From: Bacteroidales bacterium
Lineage (GTDB): Bacteria; Bacteroidota; Bacteroidia; Bacteroidales; Bacteroidaceae
Direction: 5' to 3'
DNA: 64,000 bases
Assembly (NCBI GenBank): GCA_030528885.1
Contig: JAUMXY010000004.1
Location: 1 to 64,000 of the forward strand
Shown: in pieces, positions 25,411 through 35,285 of the stretch
How the letters are laid out: each line of letters starts with the position of its first letter
Numbering within the stretch: the stretch's first letter is position 1
Position numbers and translations under genes: made by a program
The notes under the pieces: generated by a model
Database searches by the model: none
Told to the model about the DNA's origin: nothing
What the model saw: only the letters and a program-made list of their open reading frames with translations

Positions 25411-26646
25411 TTATTCTTCAACAGAGAATACGTATTTGCAGTAGCTGTGGTATGGCTTCTCTGGAGTTACAAAAGCATTGCTGTCTTCCCAACCTGGCAT
25501 GTTGTACTTGTTTGGAGAGTCAGGATACTTCTGAGATTCCAGACAGATAGCGCAGTATTTCTGATACATGATGCCACCCTTGCCTGGACGAGTGCCGTCT
25601 TGGAAGTTTGCTGTGTAGCACTGAACGCCTGGCTCGTTTGTGTACATCTCGAGTTTGATGCCAGAACGTGGGTCTACCATTGTAGCGCAAACCTCATCTT
25701 GATTGCCCTTTGTGTTCAAACACCAGTTGTGGTCATAACCGCCACCTGCAGCAGCAATTTCAGCGTCTCCAGAAGCGAAGTCAGCGCCGATGGCCTTTGG
25801 AGTACGGAAGTCAAACACTGTTCCTTCAACAGGACGGATTTCGCCGGTTGGCATATAAGTCTCGTCTGCTGGAGTATAGTTGTCAGCATTTACCTGAAGG
25901 ATTGACTCTTCTATCGTGTTGTTGAAGTCGCCTGACAGGTTGAAGTAAGTGTGGTTTGTCATGTTGATGATGGTTGGAGCGTCAGCTGTTGCATCATAAT
26001 TGATAACAATAGCGTTGTCGTCTGTGAGCTCAAACTTCACGATTGCCTCAACGTTGCCAGGGAACTTGTTGTCTCCGTCTGGTGAGATGTATTTCATGGC
26101 AACTGAGTTGTCTGTCTCTTCTACCACTTCATACACCTGATACTGCCATCCTGTGTAACCACCGTGGAGTGAGTGGAATCCGTCGTTGTTCTTGTCAAGG
26201 ACAACAGGTTCTGTAGCGCCAGGAAGTACAAACTGGCCTCCGTTGATGCGATTTGCGTAGCGACCTACAGAGCAACCGTAGTCTGTTTCGTAGTTCCATG
26301 GGAAATAGTTCTCAATTTTGTCGAATCCACAAGCAACATCAACGAATTCTCCGTCCTTGTTAGGAACCATGATGCTGACGATTCGACCGCCAAAGTTTGT
26401 GATGCACACTTCCATGCCATTAGCATTTGTGAGCGTGTAGAGCTTTACTTGCTTTGCTTCTGCTGAGTCTGCAACGAACTTGCCTGCTTCGTAGTCGTAA
26501 GCTACAGCGATGCAAGTGTCGTAATCAGCAGGATTAATACCTGATAAGGTCAGCTCAGCTTGTGCTGGCTGCTGTGCTGAATTGCAAGCACAAAGGAATG
26601 CCACAGTTGCAGCACTTCCCAATAAAATTGACTTGAGATTCTTCAT
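25411..26646 (-). CDS. Exported lipoprotein aldose 1-epimerase
   Basis: Mutarotase interconverting alpha and beta anomers of aldoses. It begins with a lipoprotein-type signal, MKNLKSILLGSAATVAFLCAC, with Cys21 the likely lipidated residue. The GalM fold follows: GGRIVSIMVPNKDGEFVDVACGFD, a sugar-binding RYANRIN, FHSLHGG, NMTNHTYFNLSG and YDHNWCLN. At 411 residues it is longer than the cytosolic GalM encoded at 28315 because of the signal and a 60-residue linker. It heads the arabinose gene order, matching the araM position in Bacteroides, and probably prepares extracellular or periplasmic sugar for uptake. Confidence 0.9.
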   Translation of the reverse strand: MKNLKSILLGSAATVAFLCACNSAQQPAQAELTLSGINPADYDTCIAVAYDYEAGKFVADSAEAKQVKLYTLTNANGMEVCITNFGGRIVSIMVPNKDGEFVDVACGFDKIENYFPWNYETDYGCSVGRYANRINGGQFVLPGATEPVVLDKNNDGFHSLHGGYTGWQYQVYEVVEETDNSVAMKYISPDGDNKFPGNVEAIVKFELTDDNAIVINYDATADAPTIINMTNHTYFNLSGDFNNTIEESILQVNADNYTPADETYMPTGEIRPVEGTVFDFRTPKAIGADFASGDAEIAAAGGGYDHNWCLNTKGNQDEVCATMVDPRSGIKLEMYTNEPGVQCYTANFQDGTRPGKGGIMYQKYCAICLESQKYPDSPNKYNMPGWEDSNAFVTPEKPYHSYCKYVFSVEE

Positions 26647-26666
26647 AATTGGTTAGAAAAAGTATT

Positions 26667-26692
26667 AGTTTATAAACTTTCGGTCAAAGTTA
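26667..26692 (-). promoter_or_regulatory. Promoter and candidate operator of the arabinose block
   Basis: The complement of CAAAGTTA (26685-26692) is TAACTTTG, a perfect -7 box. Immediately downstream in the direction of transcription, AGTTTATAAACT (26667-26678) is a perfect 12-bp palindrome covering the expected start site. A repressor bound there would block initiation; AraR is the natural candidate, but this is inference. Confidence 0.55.
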
Positions 26693-26903
26693 CCGCTTTT
26701 TCACGTTATTTAACCTGTTGAAAACATGTTATAAAACATAAAGTGTTTGTTTGACACTCTTCGGCGGCATTTTTTATCGTCTTGTGTTTGTCTATAGTGC
26801 TGTTTTTCGATAGTTTTGTCCGCCAACATTAAAAGTTTTTCATCAAGCTTATCTGTTGTACTGTAAAAGAGCGCTATAATCAATGCTTCTCACATCGTTT
26901 GTA

Positions 26904-26943
26904 TGTTATGCCCTGCATCGAAAATACGATGTAGGGCATAACG
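26904..26943. terminator. Long hairpin downstream of galK
   Basis: GTTATGCCCTGCATCG and CGATGTAGGGCATAAC pair over 16 positions with one mismatch around AAAATA. The stretch 26693-27025 holds no other feature I can support. Confidence 0.55.
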
Positions 26944-27025
26944 TAATTTAGGTAAGCCGTGAGCTTAAAAGGGGCTCAAAGCGACGTGTGTTCCTTGTTG
27001 AGTCGTGAACCGCGACAGAGTGGTT

Positions 27026-28192
27026 TTAGCAAAGCTTTCTTGAGCCGTCGCCAATAACAACGTCTATCACAACAGGTTTCTTCCCATACTTTTGCTGGAA
27101 CTTCTCAACGGCAGTTTTGACGAAATTGTCATACAGTTCTTCGGCAACGAGGTTGATAGTACATCCTCCAAATCCGCCACCCATAATGCGTGAGCCCGTA
27201 ACGGAGCATTCTTTGGCAATATCATTCAGGAAATCAAGTTCTTCGCAAGATACCTCGTATTCTTTTGAAAGACCATAGTGCGTTTCATACATCTTCTGTC
27301 CCACAGTCTCGTAATCACCATTTTCAAGAGCGTCGCAAACTGCAAGGACGCGGTCTTTCTCGCCAAGCACGAATGTTGCGCGCTTGATGTCTTCTGCTGA
27401 AACCTTACCTTCTATTTCTTTGAGCTCGTCCCAAGTAGCTTCGCGAAGTGTCGTAATCTCTTTCTCTGGATGAAGTTCCTTAATTGTCTTGACGCAGTTT
27501 TCGCAGGAATTACGGCGGTCGTTATATGGTGAACCTACCAGCTCATGCTTTACGCAAGAGTTGATGAGGACAAGTTTGTAGCCCTTAGGATTCCAAGGGA
27601 AGTATTCGAACTCGCCTGAGCGGCAGTCGAGGCGCATCAGATTGTCCTTTTTGCCATGTACAGAAGCGAACTGGTCCATAATGCCACAATTGACGCCTAT
27701 GTATTTATGCTCTGTTGCTTGGCCAACTTTTGCGAGAGTCATCTTGTCAATCTTCCCTTCGCCAAACAAGTCGTTGATTGCAAATGCATAACAACTTTCA
27801 AGAGCTGCCGAAGAAGACATTCCTGCGCCATTGGGCACATCGCCGGCGAATGCTGTGTCGAATCCCTCGACAGGTATGCCGAGCGCCATCATTTCGCGAG
27901 CGACACCAAAAATATATCGGAAATGGCTTGCATTGGGTCCTTTCTCGTCGTCGATGGAAAATTCGGCATAATCTTTCAGGTCGATTGAATATGCACGAAT
28001 GGTGCGAGTTCCGTTAGGACGTATTTCTGCTATCATTCCTTGCTCTACAGCGCCAGGGAATACAAAGCCTCCATTGTAGTCAGTATGCTCTCCGATGAGG
28101 TTGATGCGACCAGGTGAAGCATAAACAGAACCCGGTTCTCCGCCAAGGTGCTTGATGAAACGTGTACGAACGTCGTCGATTTTCAATTTCAT
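27026..28192 (-). CDS. galK: Galactokinase
   Basis: GHMP-family kinase phosphorylating galactose at C1. The open frame extends upstream to a TTG, but ATG at 28192 gives MKLKIDDVRTRFIKHLGG and 388 residues, the normal size. The galactokinase signature GRINLIGEHTDYNGG is near residue 30, the phosphate-binding loop GAGMSSSAALE near 130, and the GHMP C-terminal segment GSRIMGGGFGGCTINLV near 340. It follows the cytosolic mutarotase on the minus strand, so the pair provides the first two Leloir steps. No galT or galE is present in the window. Confidence 0.95.
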   Translation of the reverse strand: MKLKIDDVRTRFIKHLGGEPGSVYASPGRINLIGEHTDYNGGFVFPGAVEQGMIAEIRPNGTRTIRAYSIDLKDYAEFSIDDEKGPNASHFRYIFGVAREMMALGIPVEGFDTAFAGDVPNGAGMSSSAALESCYAFAINDLFGEGKIDKMTLAKVGQATEHKYIGVNCGIMDQFASVHGKKDNLMRLDCRSGEFEYFPWNPKGYKLVLINSCVKHELVGSPYNDRRNSCENCVKTIKELHPEKEITTLREATWDELKEIEGKVSAEDIKRATFVLGEKDRVLAVCDALENGDYETVGQKMYETHYGLSKEYEVSCEELDFLNDIAKECSVTGSRIMGGGFGGCTINLVAEELYDNFVKTAVEKFQQKYGKKPVVIDVVIGDGSRKLC

Positions 28193-28269
28193 ATCTGATT
28201 GGTTTTTCGAGGACAACTTCTTCTCTGTTAACTTAAAGAAAAAGATGTATAAGGTTAATTACTAAAGCA

Positions 28270-28308
28270 ACATTCCCTCAACCGCAACTTGGCGGATGAG
28301 GGGAATGT
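28270..28308 (-). terminator. Stem-loop between galM and galK
   Basis: ACATTCCCTCA and TGAGGGGAATGT form a nearly perfect stem. There is no strong T-run on the minus strand, so it may attenuate or protect mRNA rather than terminate fully. Confidence 0.4.
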
Positions 28309-28314
28309 AACAGT

Positions 28315-29397
28315 TTATTGTATGCTAAATTTGTAGATTGTCTTCTGAGTGTATTTCTCGCCTGGCTTCAGCACAACAGATGGGAAGTATGGACGATTGG
28401 GTGAATCTGGGAAATGCTGGCATTCAAAGCAGATGCTTGAACGGCGTGGTGCTGTACATCCGTTTTGGATGGGGTAACCTGTTGCCCAGTTGTCAGAATA
28501 CACCTGAACTCCTGGTTCGGTTGTGTACGTGTCAAGCACTCGACCGGATTTTGGGTCGGTCAGACGGACTGCGAATGAAAGTTCGCCAACCTCTTTCTTG
28601 TTGAGGACAAAACAATGGTCGTATCCTGCTCCGTTCTTAATCTGTTCGTTATCAGCATCGATGTCTTGGCCTACAGGCTTTGGTGAACGGAAGTCGAATG
28701 GGGTGCCTGCTACTTTAAGGATTTCTCCTGTTGGGATGCAGGTGTCATCGATTGGGATGTAGAAATCAGCATTCATTTCCATGATTTGGTCATCAATTGT
28801 AGGTGTTGGGTTAGCGATACCCTGTAAAGAGAAGAACGCATGGTGAGTCAAATTGATGATTGTCTTCTTGTTTGTTGTGGCAAGATATTCAATAATCAGC
28901 TCATTGTCGTCGGTCCATGTAAATTCAACTGAAATCTTTACTTCTCCAGAAAATCCTTCGTGACCATAAGGCAGAACGATGTTGAGTGTGAGATTTTGCT
29001 CGCCAGCTTGATATGCGTCCCATACCAATGCGTGCAAGCCTGTTGGACCTCCATGAAGGGCGTTCGGTCCATTGTTGATGGCTAATTGGTACTCTTTTCC
29101 GTTCAAAGTGAACTTTCCCTTGTTGATGCGATTGCCAAAACGCCCAATCAACGTTGAAAGGTATGGCTCAGGTGAATTGATAACTGCATCAATGCTGTCT
29201 TGTCCCTGAATGACGTTCGCTACTTTGCCATCTTTGTCTGGTACCATGATTGCAACGATAGCGCCTCCATAGTTTGTGATTGAAACCTCGTAACCATCTT
29301 TGTTTACGAGTGTGTAAAGGTCGGTTTCTTTGCCTTTAACTACCTTTTGGAAGTTTTCGGCTTTAAGCCCGCTTAGTTTAGGTTGGATAGTGCTCAT
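28315..29397 (-). CDS. galM: Cytosolic aldose 1-epimerase
   Basis: 360-residue mutarotase without a signal peptide, which separates it from the exported paralogue at 25411. GalM landmarks are visible: GGAIVAIMVPDKDGKVANVIQGQD, GRFGNRINKGKF, NALHGGPTGLHALVW, NLTHHAFFSLQG with the substrate-binding histidine pair, and YDHCFVLNK. It lies just upstream of galK. Only a weak promoter-like sequence is visible in the 123-bp gap to folC. Confidence 0.93.
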   Translation of the reverse strand: MSTIQPKLSGLKAENFQKVVKGKETDLYTLVNKDGYEVSITNYGGAIVAIMVPDKDGKVANVIQGQDSIDAVINSPEPYLSTLIGRFGNRINKGKFTLNGKEYQLAINNGPNALHGGPTGLHALVWDAYQAGEQNLTLNIVLPYGHEGFSGEVKISVEFTWTDDNELIIEYLATTNKKTIINLTHHAFFSLQGIANPTPTIDDQIMEMNADFYIPIDDTCIPTGEILKVAGTPFDFRSPKPVGQDIDADNEQIKNGAGYDHCFVLNKKEVGELSFAVRLTDPKSGRVLDTYTTEPGVQVYSDNWATGYPIQNGCTAPRRSSICFECQHFPDSPNRPYFPSVVLKPGEKYTQKTIYKFSIQ

Positions 29398-29520
29398 AAT
29401 ATAATTTTAAGTTAGTATATCTTGGTTTTAGATTTCTATTGCAAATTAAACAAAAAAAAATTAACTGGACGAACAAACCAGCAATTATTTTTCATAAAAC
29501 TTCATATTCTTATTCTTTTT

Positions 29521-30822
29521 TCACAAATTCATTTTTCTTTTAGGTAAATAAGCGAGTAAATCCGCAACTATAAAGCTGCTTCCCCCAATAAAAATACAAT
29601 CTTCACTCTCTGCCTGCTCAAGCGCAGCGGTGTATGCATCGCTAACGCTATGGTAGCTGTTTCCCAAGAGTTGGTAGCTTTCCGCCATTTTTTTTATCTC
29701 GTCATGAGGCAATGCCCTTTTCACATTTGCCTGGCAGAAGTAATAGGTCGCTTCTTTAGGCATCATCGCCAAAACGCCGCTGATGTCTTTGTCGTTTACC
29801 ATTCCCAAAACAATTCGTAGTGGGCGTGCCATCTGTTTTAATTGCTTCACCACATATTGAATGCCTGCAATATTGTGCCCTGTGTCACAAATGACGAGTG
29901 GGGCGCTTTGTAATTTTTGCCATCTGCCCATCAGGCCTGTTGTTTCACAAACTTGGGTAAACCCCTTCTTGACGGCTTCGTCTGGTATGGAAAATCCTGC
30001 TTCTTTCATGCGTCCGACTGCACATAAGATGGTATTGGTGTTTTTTGTTTGGCAAGCGCCAGAAAGCGCCCCAAGTATCTTACCATAATGTGCTGTTTCG
30101 TATAGGATGCCTCCTTGTTCTTGGAACTGAACGCTTTGTATCTCGTTGGATTCTTCTGCAAAATAAAGCGGCGCTTTAAGCGATTGGGCTTTGTTCTCAA
30201 AGACGGGGCGTGTGTCTGGAAGTGCTTCTCCCACCACGACAGGAACTCCTGACTTGATGATTCCAGCTTTTTCTGCTGCAATTTTCTCAAGCGAATCCCC
30301 TAAAAGTGCGACATGATCAAAACTGATGTTTGTGATGACGCATACTTGGGGGGTGATGATGTTGGTACAATCCAATCTTCCACCAAGACCTACCTCTACA
30401 ACAGCCACGTCTATTTTCTGTTCTGCAAAGAAACAAAAGGCCATAGCTGTTGTGAGTTCAAAGAATGATGGATGCAGAGGCTCGAAGAAGGCACGATGGC
30501 TATCGACAAAGTCTACGACGAATTGTTCATCAATCATTTTTCCGTTAACCCTGATTCTTTCTCTGAAATCAACTAAATGTGGAGAGGTAAAAAGTCCAAC
30601 CTTGTACCCTGCGGATTGAAGAATTGCTGCCAAAGTGTGTGAACAAGAGCCTTTTCCGTTGGTTCCTGCCACATGTATTGTTTTGAACTTAGTGTGGGGG
30701 TGCCCAAAATGTTTGTCAAGTTGCCAAGTGTTGTATAAGCCTTCTTTATATGCTCCACTCCCAATGTTCTGAAATAAGGGTGTCGCGTTAAACAAGTATT
30801 TTACTGTTTCGTCGTACGTCAT
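29521..30822 (-). CDS. folC: Folylpolyglutamate/dihydrofolate synthase
   Basis: Mur-ligase-family enzyme that adds glutamate to folates. The frame is open to 30882, but the promoter box at 30852-30859 lies inside that extension. The ATG at 30822 (MTYDETVKYLF), about 20 nt behind the expected start of transcription, is the best start and gives 433 residues. The ATP loop HVAGTNGKGSCSHTLAAIL, the folate-site TSPHLVDFRERIRVNG, and GLGGRLDCTNI are all present. The C-terminal GMVNDKDISGVL and GSSFIVADLLAYL segments complete the family pattern. The neighbouring genes give no functional link. Confidence 0.94.
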   Translation of the reverse strand: MTYDETVKYLFNATPLFQNIGSGAYKEGLYNTWQLDKHFGHPHTKFKTIHVAGTNGKGSCSHTLAAILQSAGYKVGLFTSPHLVDFRERIRVNGKMIDEQFVVDFVDSHRAFFEPLHPSFFELTTAMAFCFFAEQKIDVAVVEVGLGGRLDCTNIITPQVCVITNISFDHVALLGDSLEKIAAEKAGIIKSGVPVVVGEALPDTRPVFENKAQSLKAPLYFAEESNEIQSVQFQEQGGILYETAHYGKILGALSGACQTKNTNTILCAVGRMKEAGFSIPDEAVKKGFTQVCETTGLMGRWQKLQSAPLVICDTGHNIAGIQYVVKQLKQMARPLRIVLGMVNDKDISGVLAMMPKEATYYFCQANVKRALPHDEIKKMAESYQLLGNSYHSVSDAYTAALEQAESEDCIFIGGSSFIVADLLAYLPKRKMNL

Positions 30823-30851
30823 ATTGTTCTTTGTTGACATTTTGTAATATG

Positions 30852-30859
30852 CAAAGTTA
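30852..30859 (-). promoter_or_regulatory. -7 promoter box of folC
   Basis: The complement reads TAACTTTG, a perfect -7 box followed by C. It fixes the folC start downstream at 30822. Confidence 0.65.
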
Positions 30860-31038
30860 CATTTCTTTGTTGATTCAAGCAAATGAAAGTTGAGTATTTT
30901 AGGCGTGAGAATGGAAATGTTCGATGTATAAAAGAGGACTTTGTTCGAACTTTATTCAAAAAAGGCGCCTTTTTTGATAAATCGAAGAATATGGCATTAA
31001 AAAAGTAGAGCTTTTATGTTTATCTCCATAATAATGAT

Positions 31039-31046
31039 TATATTTG
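31039..31046 (+). promoter_or_regulatory. -7 promoter box of the double kinase operon
   Basis: TATATTTG is a perfect -7 box 20 bp before the GTG start. It diverges from the folC promoter. Confidence 0.65.
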
Positions 31047-31066
31047 TACAATTAAATATATAATGT

Positions 31067-34000
31067 GTGAAAACTATACAATTCATATCGCTTTCCATCT
31101 GTTTGCAGTGTTGCTCTATGCTCTTTACTGGGTGTGGAGGTGTCAGCGATTCTGACAGGCACGCTATAGATTCTCTAAACACTTTGGCAAGTCGGATGAA
31201 ATATGTTTCTTTGGATTCCTCTTTGGAGTGTTCCGATGAAATATTGAACTCGTATCAGGAGTCTGACTATAGCGACGGGTTGTACGAAGCTATGCTGAAC
31301 AAAGGTAGTGCTTATGGCTTGCAAATGAATTACGATTCTGCGCAGTATTACTATAAGAAAGTTTTAGAAGATACTGACAACGATTTGATTAAGAGCGTTG
31401 CCGATGTTGATATGATGTCTTTGTGCTTAATGACTTCTCAGAGCAAGGAGTTTTATGACTATCGTAGTGATGCGCATGAAAGATTCGCAAATGTGGAAGA
31501 AGAAATTGCCAATATGGATGACCATCAAAAAGCGATGTGGAATTCTGTTATAGGCAAATATCATTTTGTTTCGCTTAACTATTTCTTGAAGACGAGGCAA
31601 GGAGAGGGCATTCGGGAGGAATATGATTGGTTAGAAAAAAATAAAAAGCTTTTCGCGACTGATTCAACCTTGCTAGCCCAGTATCTATTCCTTAAATCCG
31701 TCCATGGACAATGGGGCGAAAACGAAAATAGAGATGCTGACGAACAATGGTATAATCAGATAGGTCTCATATCCTTATGCAAAATGAAAGGATATGTGTA
31801 TTTCGAAATTTTGGCTGTAAATAATCTGGCAAAGAGTATTCTTTGGAATGGAGAATTGAAGCCTTCTCAGCGTGTTCTTGTTGAAGAGATATTTGGCTTT
31901 GAAAACGGAGCTGATCTAAGCCATGCTTTAGCAAATCACGGCTTGATATTAGCAAAGCAATATGGGAACGATTATCTGACTGGAATGATTTTGATAACTT
32001 TGTCAGACTATTACCTCAAACAAGGCGAGTACGAGGCAGCTTTGATGCAAACGGAAGAGGCATTGCAGCTAATCAATGCGCAGCATAAAAGGCAATATGG
32101 TGCATCTGAAGGATACGCTAATGATATTCTATATACGTATTCAGAGGCTGCTGACACCTTATCCACAGAATTAAAATGGATTGCAGACCCCAATGTTACA
32201 GCTGTTCCAGAATGGATGGCGCTTGTAAGGGAACAATTAAGCGTTGTCTATGGGGCAATGGGTATGAAAGAGCAATCGGATTACAATCACAATATTTATT
32301 TCGATATGCTTGACGCAACACGCCAAGACTTGCGTGTACAACAAGAAGAGGAGAATTTGCAAGAAGAGGAGCGTTGGCTTAATTTGCTTTTATATTTGTT
32401 CATCTTCTCTATTATAGTTTTAATTTGGATGTTTGTCTTCTTCAACAAGAAAAGCAAACGTGAATACAAAGCGAAGGTGGAGAAGCTTGGCGATGTCGTC
32501 AGCATCTGCAAAAAAATGCCAGCCGCTCTGATGGAAGACATAGAAGACGAGGACGATTTGGATAAAGCTTTGCACTCAATTGTTAATCAGGATATAGCTA
32601 AAGTGTTTCCTCAACTCAAAGATGTTGATTGGACAAAGGCTGAATATAAATCCGTAAAGGGATTGGATGGCGAGATGTTTCATGTGCTGCAAGTCTTTTA
32701 CAAATGGGTAAGAGAAAAAGGATTCCAAATGATAGGTTTCATGACGAAGAAAGAACATCTCGAAGTCAAGACCTATGCTTCCCAAAAACGTCTTGAAGAA
32801 AACAAACGTGAATATTTGGAAAAACTCACGTCTCTCTCAATCATCAATGGCATGACTCCTTTCATGAATAGAGCGTTGCATGAAGTATATAAATTAAAAA
32901 ACGTTTCAGAGTCAGAAACAACAGTACGTGAAAGGATTATTTATCTGAATGAACTGATTGACAAAATTAACGAGTACAATGATGTGCTTGGTCATTGGGT
33001 GAAAATTCGCCAGGGAATGCTTGCTTTGAACATTGAGCATTTTGCCTTGCAGCCACTCTTTGACACGTTGCAGCATGGCTCAAAAGCTTTTGTGGCAAAG
33101 GATATTGTATTGACAATTAAACCAACAGGTGGGATTGTGAGGGCAGATAGGGCTTTGACGCTTTTCATGATGAACACATTGCTTGACAATGCCCGTAAAT
33201 ACACCCCACAAGGTGGCTCTGTGACGCTGGAGGCAAATGATAATGATGGTTATGTTGAAATTTCTGTTGTTGATACAGGCTATGGAATGTCTGCTAAAGA
33301 TGTGGAAACGCTCAACAATTCAAAAGTTTATGATTCCAGTCATATAGGCGAAGGAGAACAGCATGCTGAAGACATCAAAAGGAATAAGGGTCTTGGATTT
33401 GGGTTGATGAATTGCAAGGGCATCATTGAAAAATACAGAAAGACAGGCTCTGTTTTTTCTGTTTGCGAGTTTGGTGTAGAAAGCGAAGTGGGAAAAGGAA
33501 GCCGCGTGTATTTCAGACTTCCCAAAGGTCTTATGAAAAATATGTGTGCAATTCTGATGTTCACGTTAGGATTGCAAACCGTTTGGGCTTCTGATTATTT
33601 GAAACAAGCAGAGAATTATACAGATAGTGTGTTGGAGGCTAACATTGAAAGGCAATACAACAAAGCCATTTCTTTTGCCGATTCAGCCATCTACTGCTTC
33701 AACAGACATTATTTGTCGGGCCATGGAGATAATGAAAATCTCATGTCTCTGCAAGGGAATAGCATGGCAGAGCTTTCATGGATTCAGCATGGCTTTAACA
33801 CCAACTATGAAGCCATTATTATGCTAAGAAATGAAGTGGCCATTGCTGCTCTGTCGCTGAATGAAAACAAACTCTATCATTATAATAATGAACTGTTCAC
33901 TCAACTTTATACCTTAACCAGTACTGATCCGACTTTGGAAGAGTATTGCAATTCCATCAAATCGGCCAATCGAAACAAAAAGACGATTTTGATTCTTTTG

Positions 34001-35269
34001 GGAACATTGATCTGTTTTGCTGTTGTGTATTATTACTTCCTGCATTATCGCCATTATCAACTTTTTACATTTAATTTACGTCAATTCGTAAGGCTTAACA
34101 ATAATATATTCACGTCATCAGAAGCGTCATTGATGGAGGATTTTTCCAAGAATCTATCAGACATCAAACAAGTTGACACTGTTGGTTTGATGGTTCCCTC
34201 AGATGGAGGTGCTAACTCGTTTCAGTTTAAATTTGCCGGCGATGACACAAAGCGAAACCTGTATGAAAGCCTGATGCTTTCCGCATACAAGCAGAATAGA
34301 GAATTCGGCAGTGATAAGGACCTTTTTCACGCCTATCCCCTTGCCATAGAAGGACGAGCAGATGTTTCGGTTGTTGGCGTTATGGGTGTTTGCTATAATG
34401 ATGAAAGCATGACGGACGAAGAAAAGCTCATCGTGAATCTCGTGACGCAATTCATGAGCATCCATTCCTACTTCTCATACTATAAGGCTGCTGAGATGAA
34501 TGAACTCATTGAACTCAAGGAGGATGAGCATGCTCGAATTGAAAATGAACAGCAAAAAGTGCATGTGAGAAATCAAATCATGGATAATTGCCTTTCTGCA
34601 TTAAAGCATGAAACGATGTATTATCCAAATAGGATAAAGCAATTGGCCGATACTGCTACAGAATGTACAGACCCTGTTGCGCGCAAAGCGATGATTGACG
34701 ACATTCACGAGTTGCTTTCTTATTATCTGGAAATTTTCACGTTGCTGAGCACATGCGCAAGCAAACAGGTTGAAAACGTATTGTTTAAACGTATCCCGAT
34801 CTCAGTACAGCAGATTGCAGATATGGCTGTTCGTTCATTTAATAAACGAAAGAAAAAAACAGGTCTTACAGCAAGCATCACCACTTCGTCCGTTCCTTCC
34901 GTCAAGGTTTATGGCGATACCATTTTCCTTCAGTCACTTGTTGACAATATTATTTCGTTGTATTTTGAGCATAAATCCAACGGAGATTTACACCTCGATT
35001 TTGATTATTCAGACAAATTCATTAAATTTGCATTCACGGATACGGCTTACAGATACAATGAAGACTCTTTGTCTCAGTTGTTCTATGTCGACAATGTCAA
35101 ATACGATAATGCAGAAGACACACTGGTAGGGATGCAATACTTGATTTGCAGGCAGATTATTAGAGAGCATGATGCTTATTCGCCACATCGAGGATGCCGA
35201 ATCTATGTTGAAAATATTCGAGAAGGGGAAGGTTCTGCATTCGTTTTTACATTACCAATAGCTTATTAA
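31067..35269 (+). CDS. Double-module membrane sensor histidine kinase (DUF5112/DUF5113-like)
   Basis: 1400 residues, apparently two kinase-like proteins joined. Module 1: lipoprotein-like signal (FTGC, Cys23), TPR-like helical sensor, membrane helix about 437-460, then a cytosolic ATPase domain with N box LLDNARKYTP (705-714), G1 DTGYGM (736) and G2 GLGFGL (775-780), but no clear phosphoacceptor histidine. Module 2 begins at Met823 with a signal-like hydrophobic segment, has a short sensor, a membrane helix near 971-994, and an H-box-like LKHETMYYP (His1181). Its ATPase part is degenerate (LVDN kept, G1 reads DTAYRYN). The halves may be complementary. GTG start. The response regulator begins 16 bp downstream. 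Resembles Bacteroidetes proteins labelled DUF5112/DUF5113; the signal sensed is unknown. Confidence 0.8.
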   Translation: MKTIQFISLSICLQCCSMLFTGCGGVSDSDRHAIDSLNTLASRMKYVSLDSSLECSDEILNSYQESDYSDGLYEAMLNKGSAYGLQMNYDSAQYYYKKVLEDTDNDLIKSVADVDMMSLCLMTSQSKEFYDYRSDAHERFANVEEEIANMDDHQKAMWNSVIGKYHFVSLNYFLKTRQGEGIREEYDWLEKNKKLFATDSTLLAQYLFLKSVHGQWGENENRDADEQWYNQIGLISLCKMKGYVYFEILAVNNLAKSILWNGELKPSQRVLVEEIFGFENGADLSHALANHGLILAKQYGNDYLTGMILITLSDYYLKQGEYEAALMQTEEALQLINAQHKRQYGASEGYANDILYTYSEAADTLSTELKWIADPNVTAVPEWMALVREQLSVVYGAMGMKEQSDYNHNIYFDMLDATRQDLRVQQEEENLQEEERWLNLLLYLFIFSIIVLIWMFVFFNKKSKREYKAKVEKLGDVVSICKKMPAALMEDIEDEDDLDKALHSIVNQDIAKVFPQLKDVDWTKAEYKSVKGLDGEMFHVLQVFYKWVREKGFQMIGFMTKKEHLEVKTYASQKRLEENKREYLEKLTSLSIINGMTPFMNRALHEVYKLKNVSESETTVRERIIYLNELIDKINEYNDVLGHWVKIRQGMLALNIEHFALQPLFDTLQHGSKAFVAKDIVLTIKPTGGIVRADRALTLFMMNTLLDNARKYTPQGGSVTLEANDNDGYVEISVVDTGYGMSAKDVETLNNSKVYDSSHIGEGEQHAEDIKRNKGLGFGLMNCKGIIEKYRKTGSVFSVCEFGVESEVGKGSRVYFRLPKGLMKNMCAILMFTLGLQTVWASDYLKQAENYTDSVLEANIERQYNKAISFADSAIYCFNRHYLSGHGDNENLMSLQGNSMAELSWIQHGFNTNYEAIIMLRNEVAIAALSLNENKLYHYNNELFTQLYTLTSTDPTLEEYCNSIKSANRNKKTILILLGTLICFAVVYYYFLHYRHYQLFTFNLRQFVRLNNNIFTSSEASLMEDFSKNLSDIKQVDTVGLMVPSDGGANSFQFKFAGDDTKRNLYESLMLSAYKQNREFGSDKDLFHAYPLAIEGRADVSVVGVMGVCYNDESMTDEEKLIVNLVTQFMSIHSYFSYYKAAEMNELIELKEDEHARIENEQQKVHVRNQIMDNCLSALKHETMYYPNRIKQLADTATECTDPVARKAMIDDIHELLSYYLEIFTLLSTCASKQVENVLFKRIPISVQQIADMAVRSFNKRKKKTGLTASITTSSVPSVKVYGDTIFLQSLVDNIISLYFEHKSNGDLHLDFDYSDKFIKFAFTDTAYRYNEDSLSQLFYVDNVKYDNAEDTLVGMQYLICRQIIREHDAYSPHRGCRIYVENIREGEGSAFVFTLPIAY

Positions 35270-35285
35270 AACAAATTAAAATAGC

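Noticed and set aside
31067..35269. The 1400-residue kinase as an artefact of a lost stop codon
   Set aside because: Both halves read cleanly in one frame. Fusion by a missed stop cannot be fully excluded, but similar two-part proteins are known in Bacteroidetes, so I keep it as one gene.
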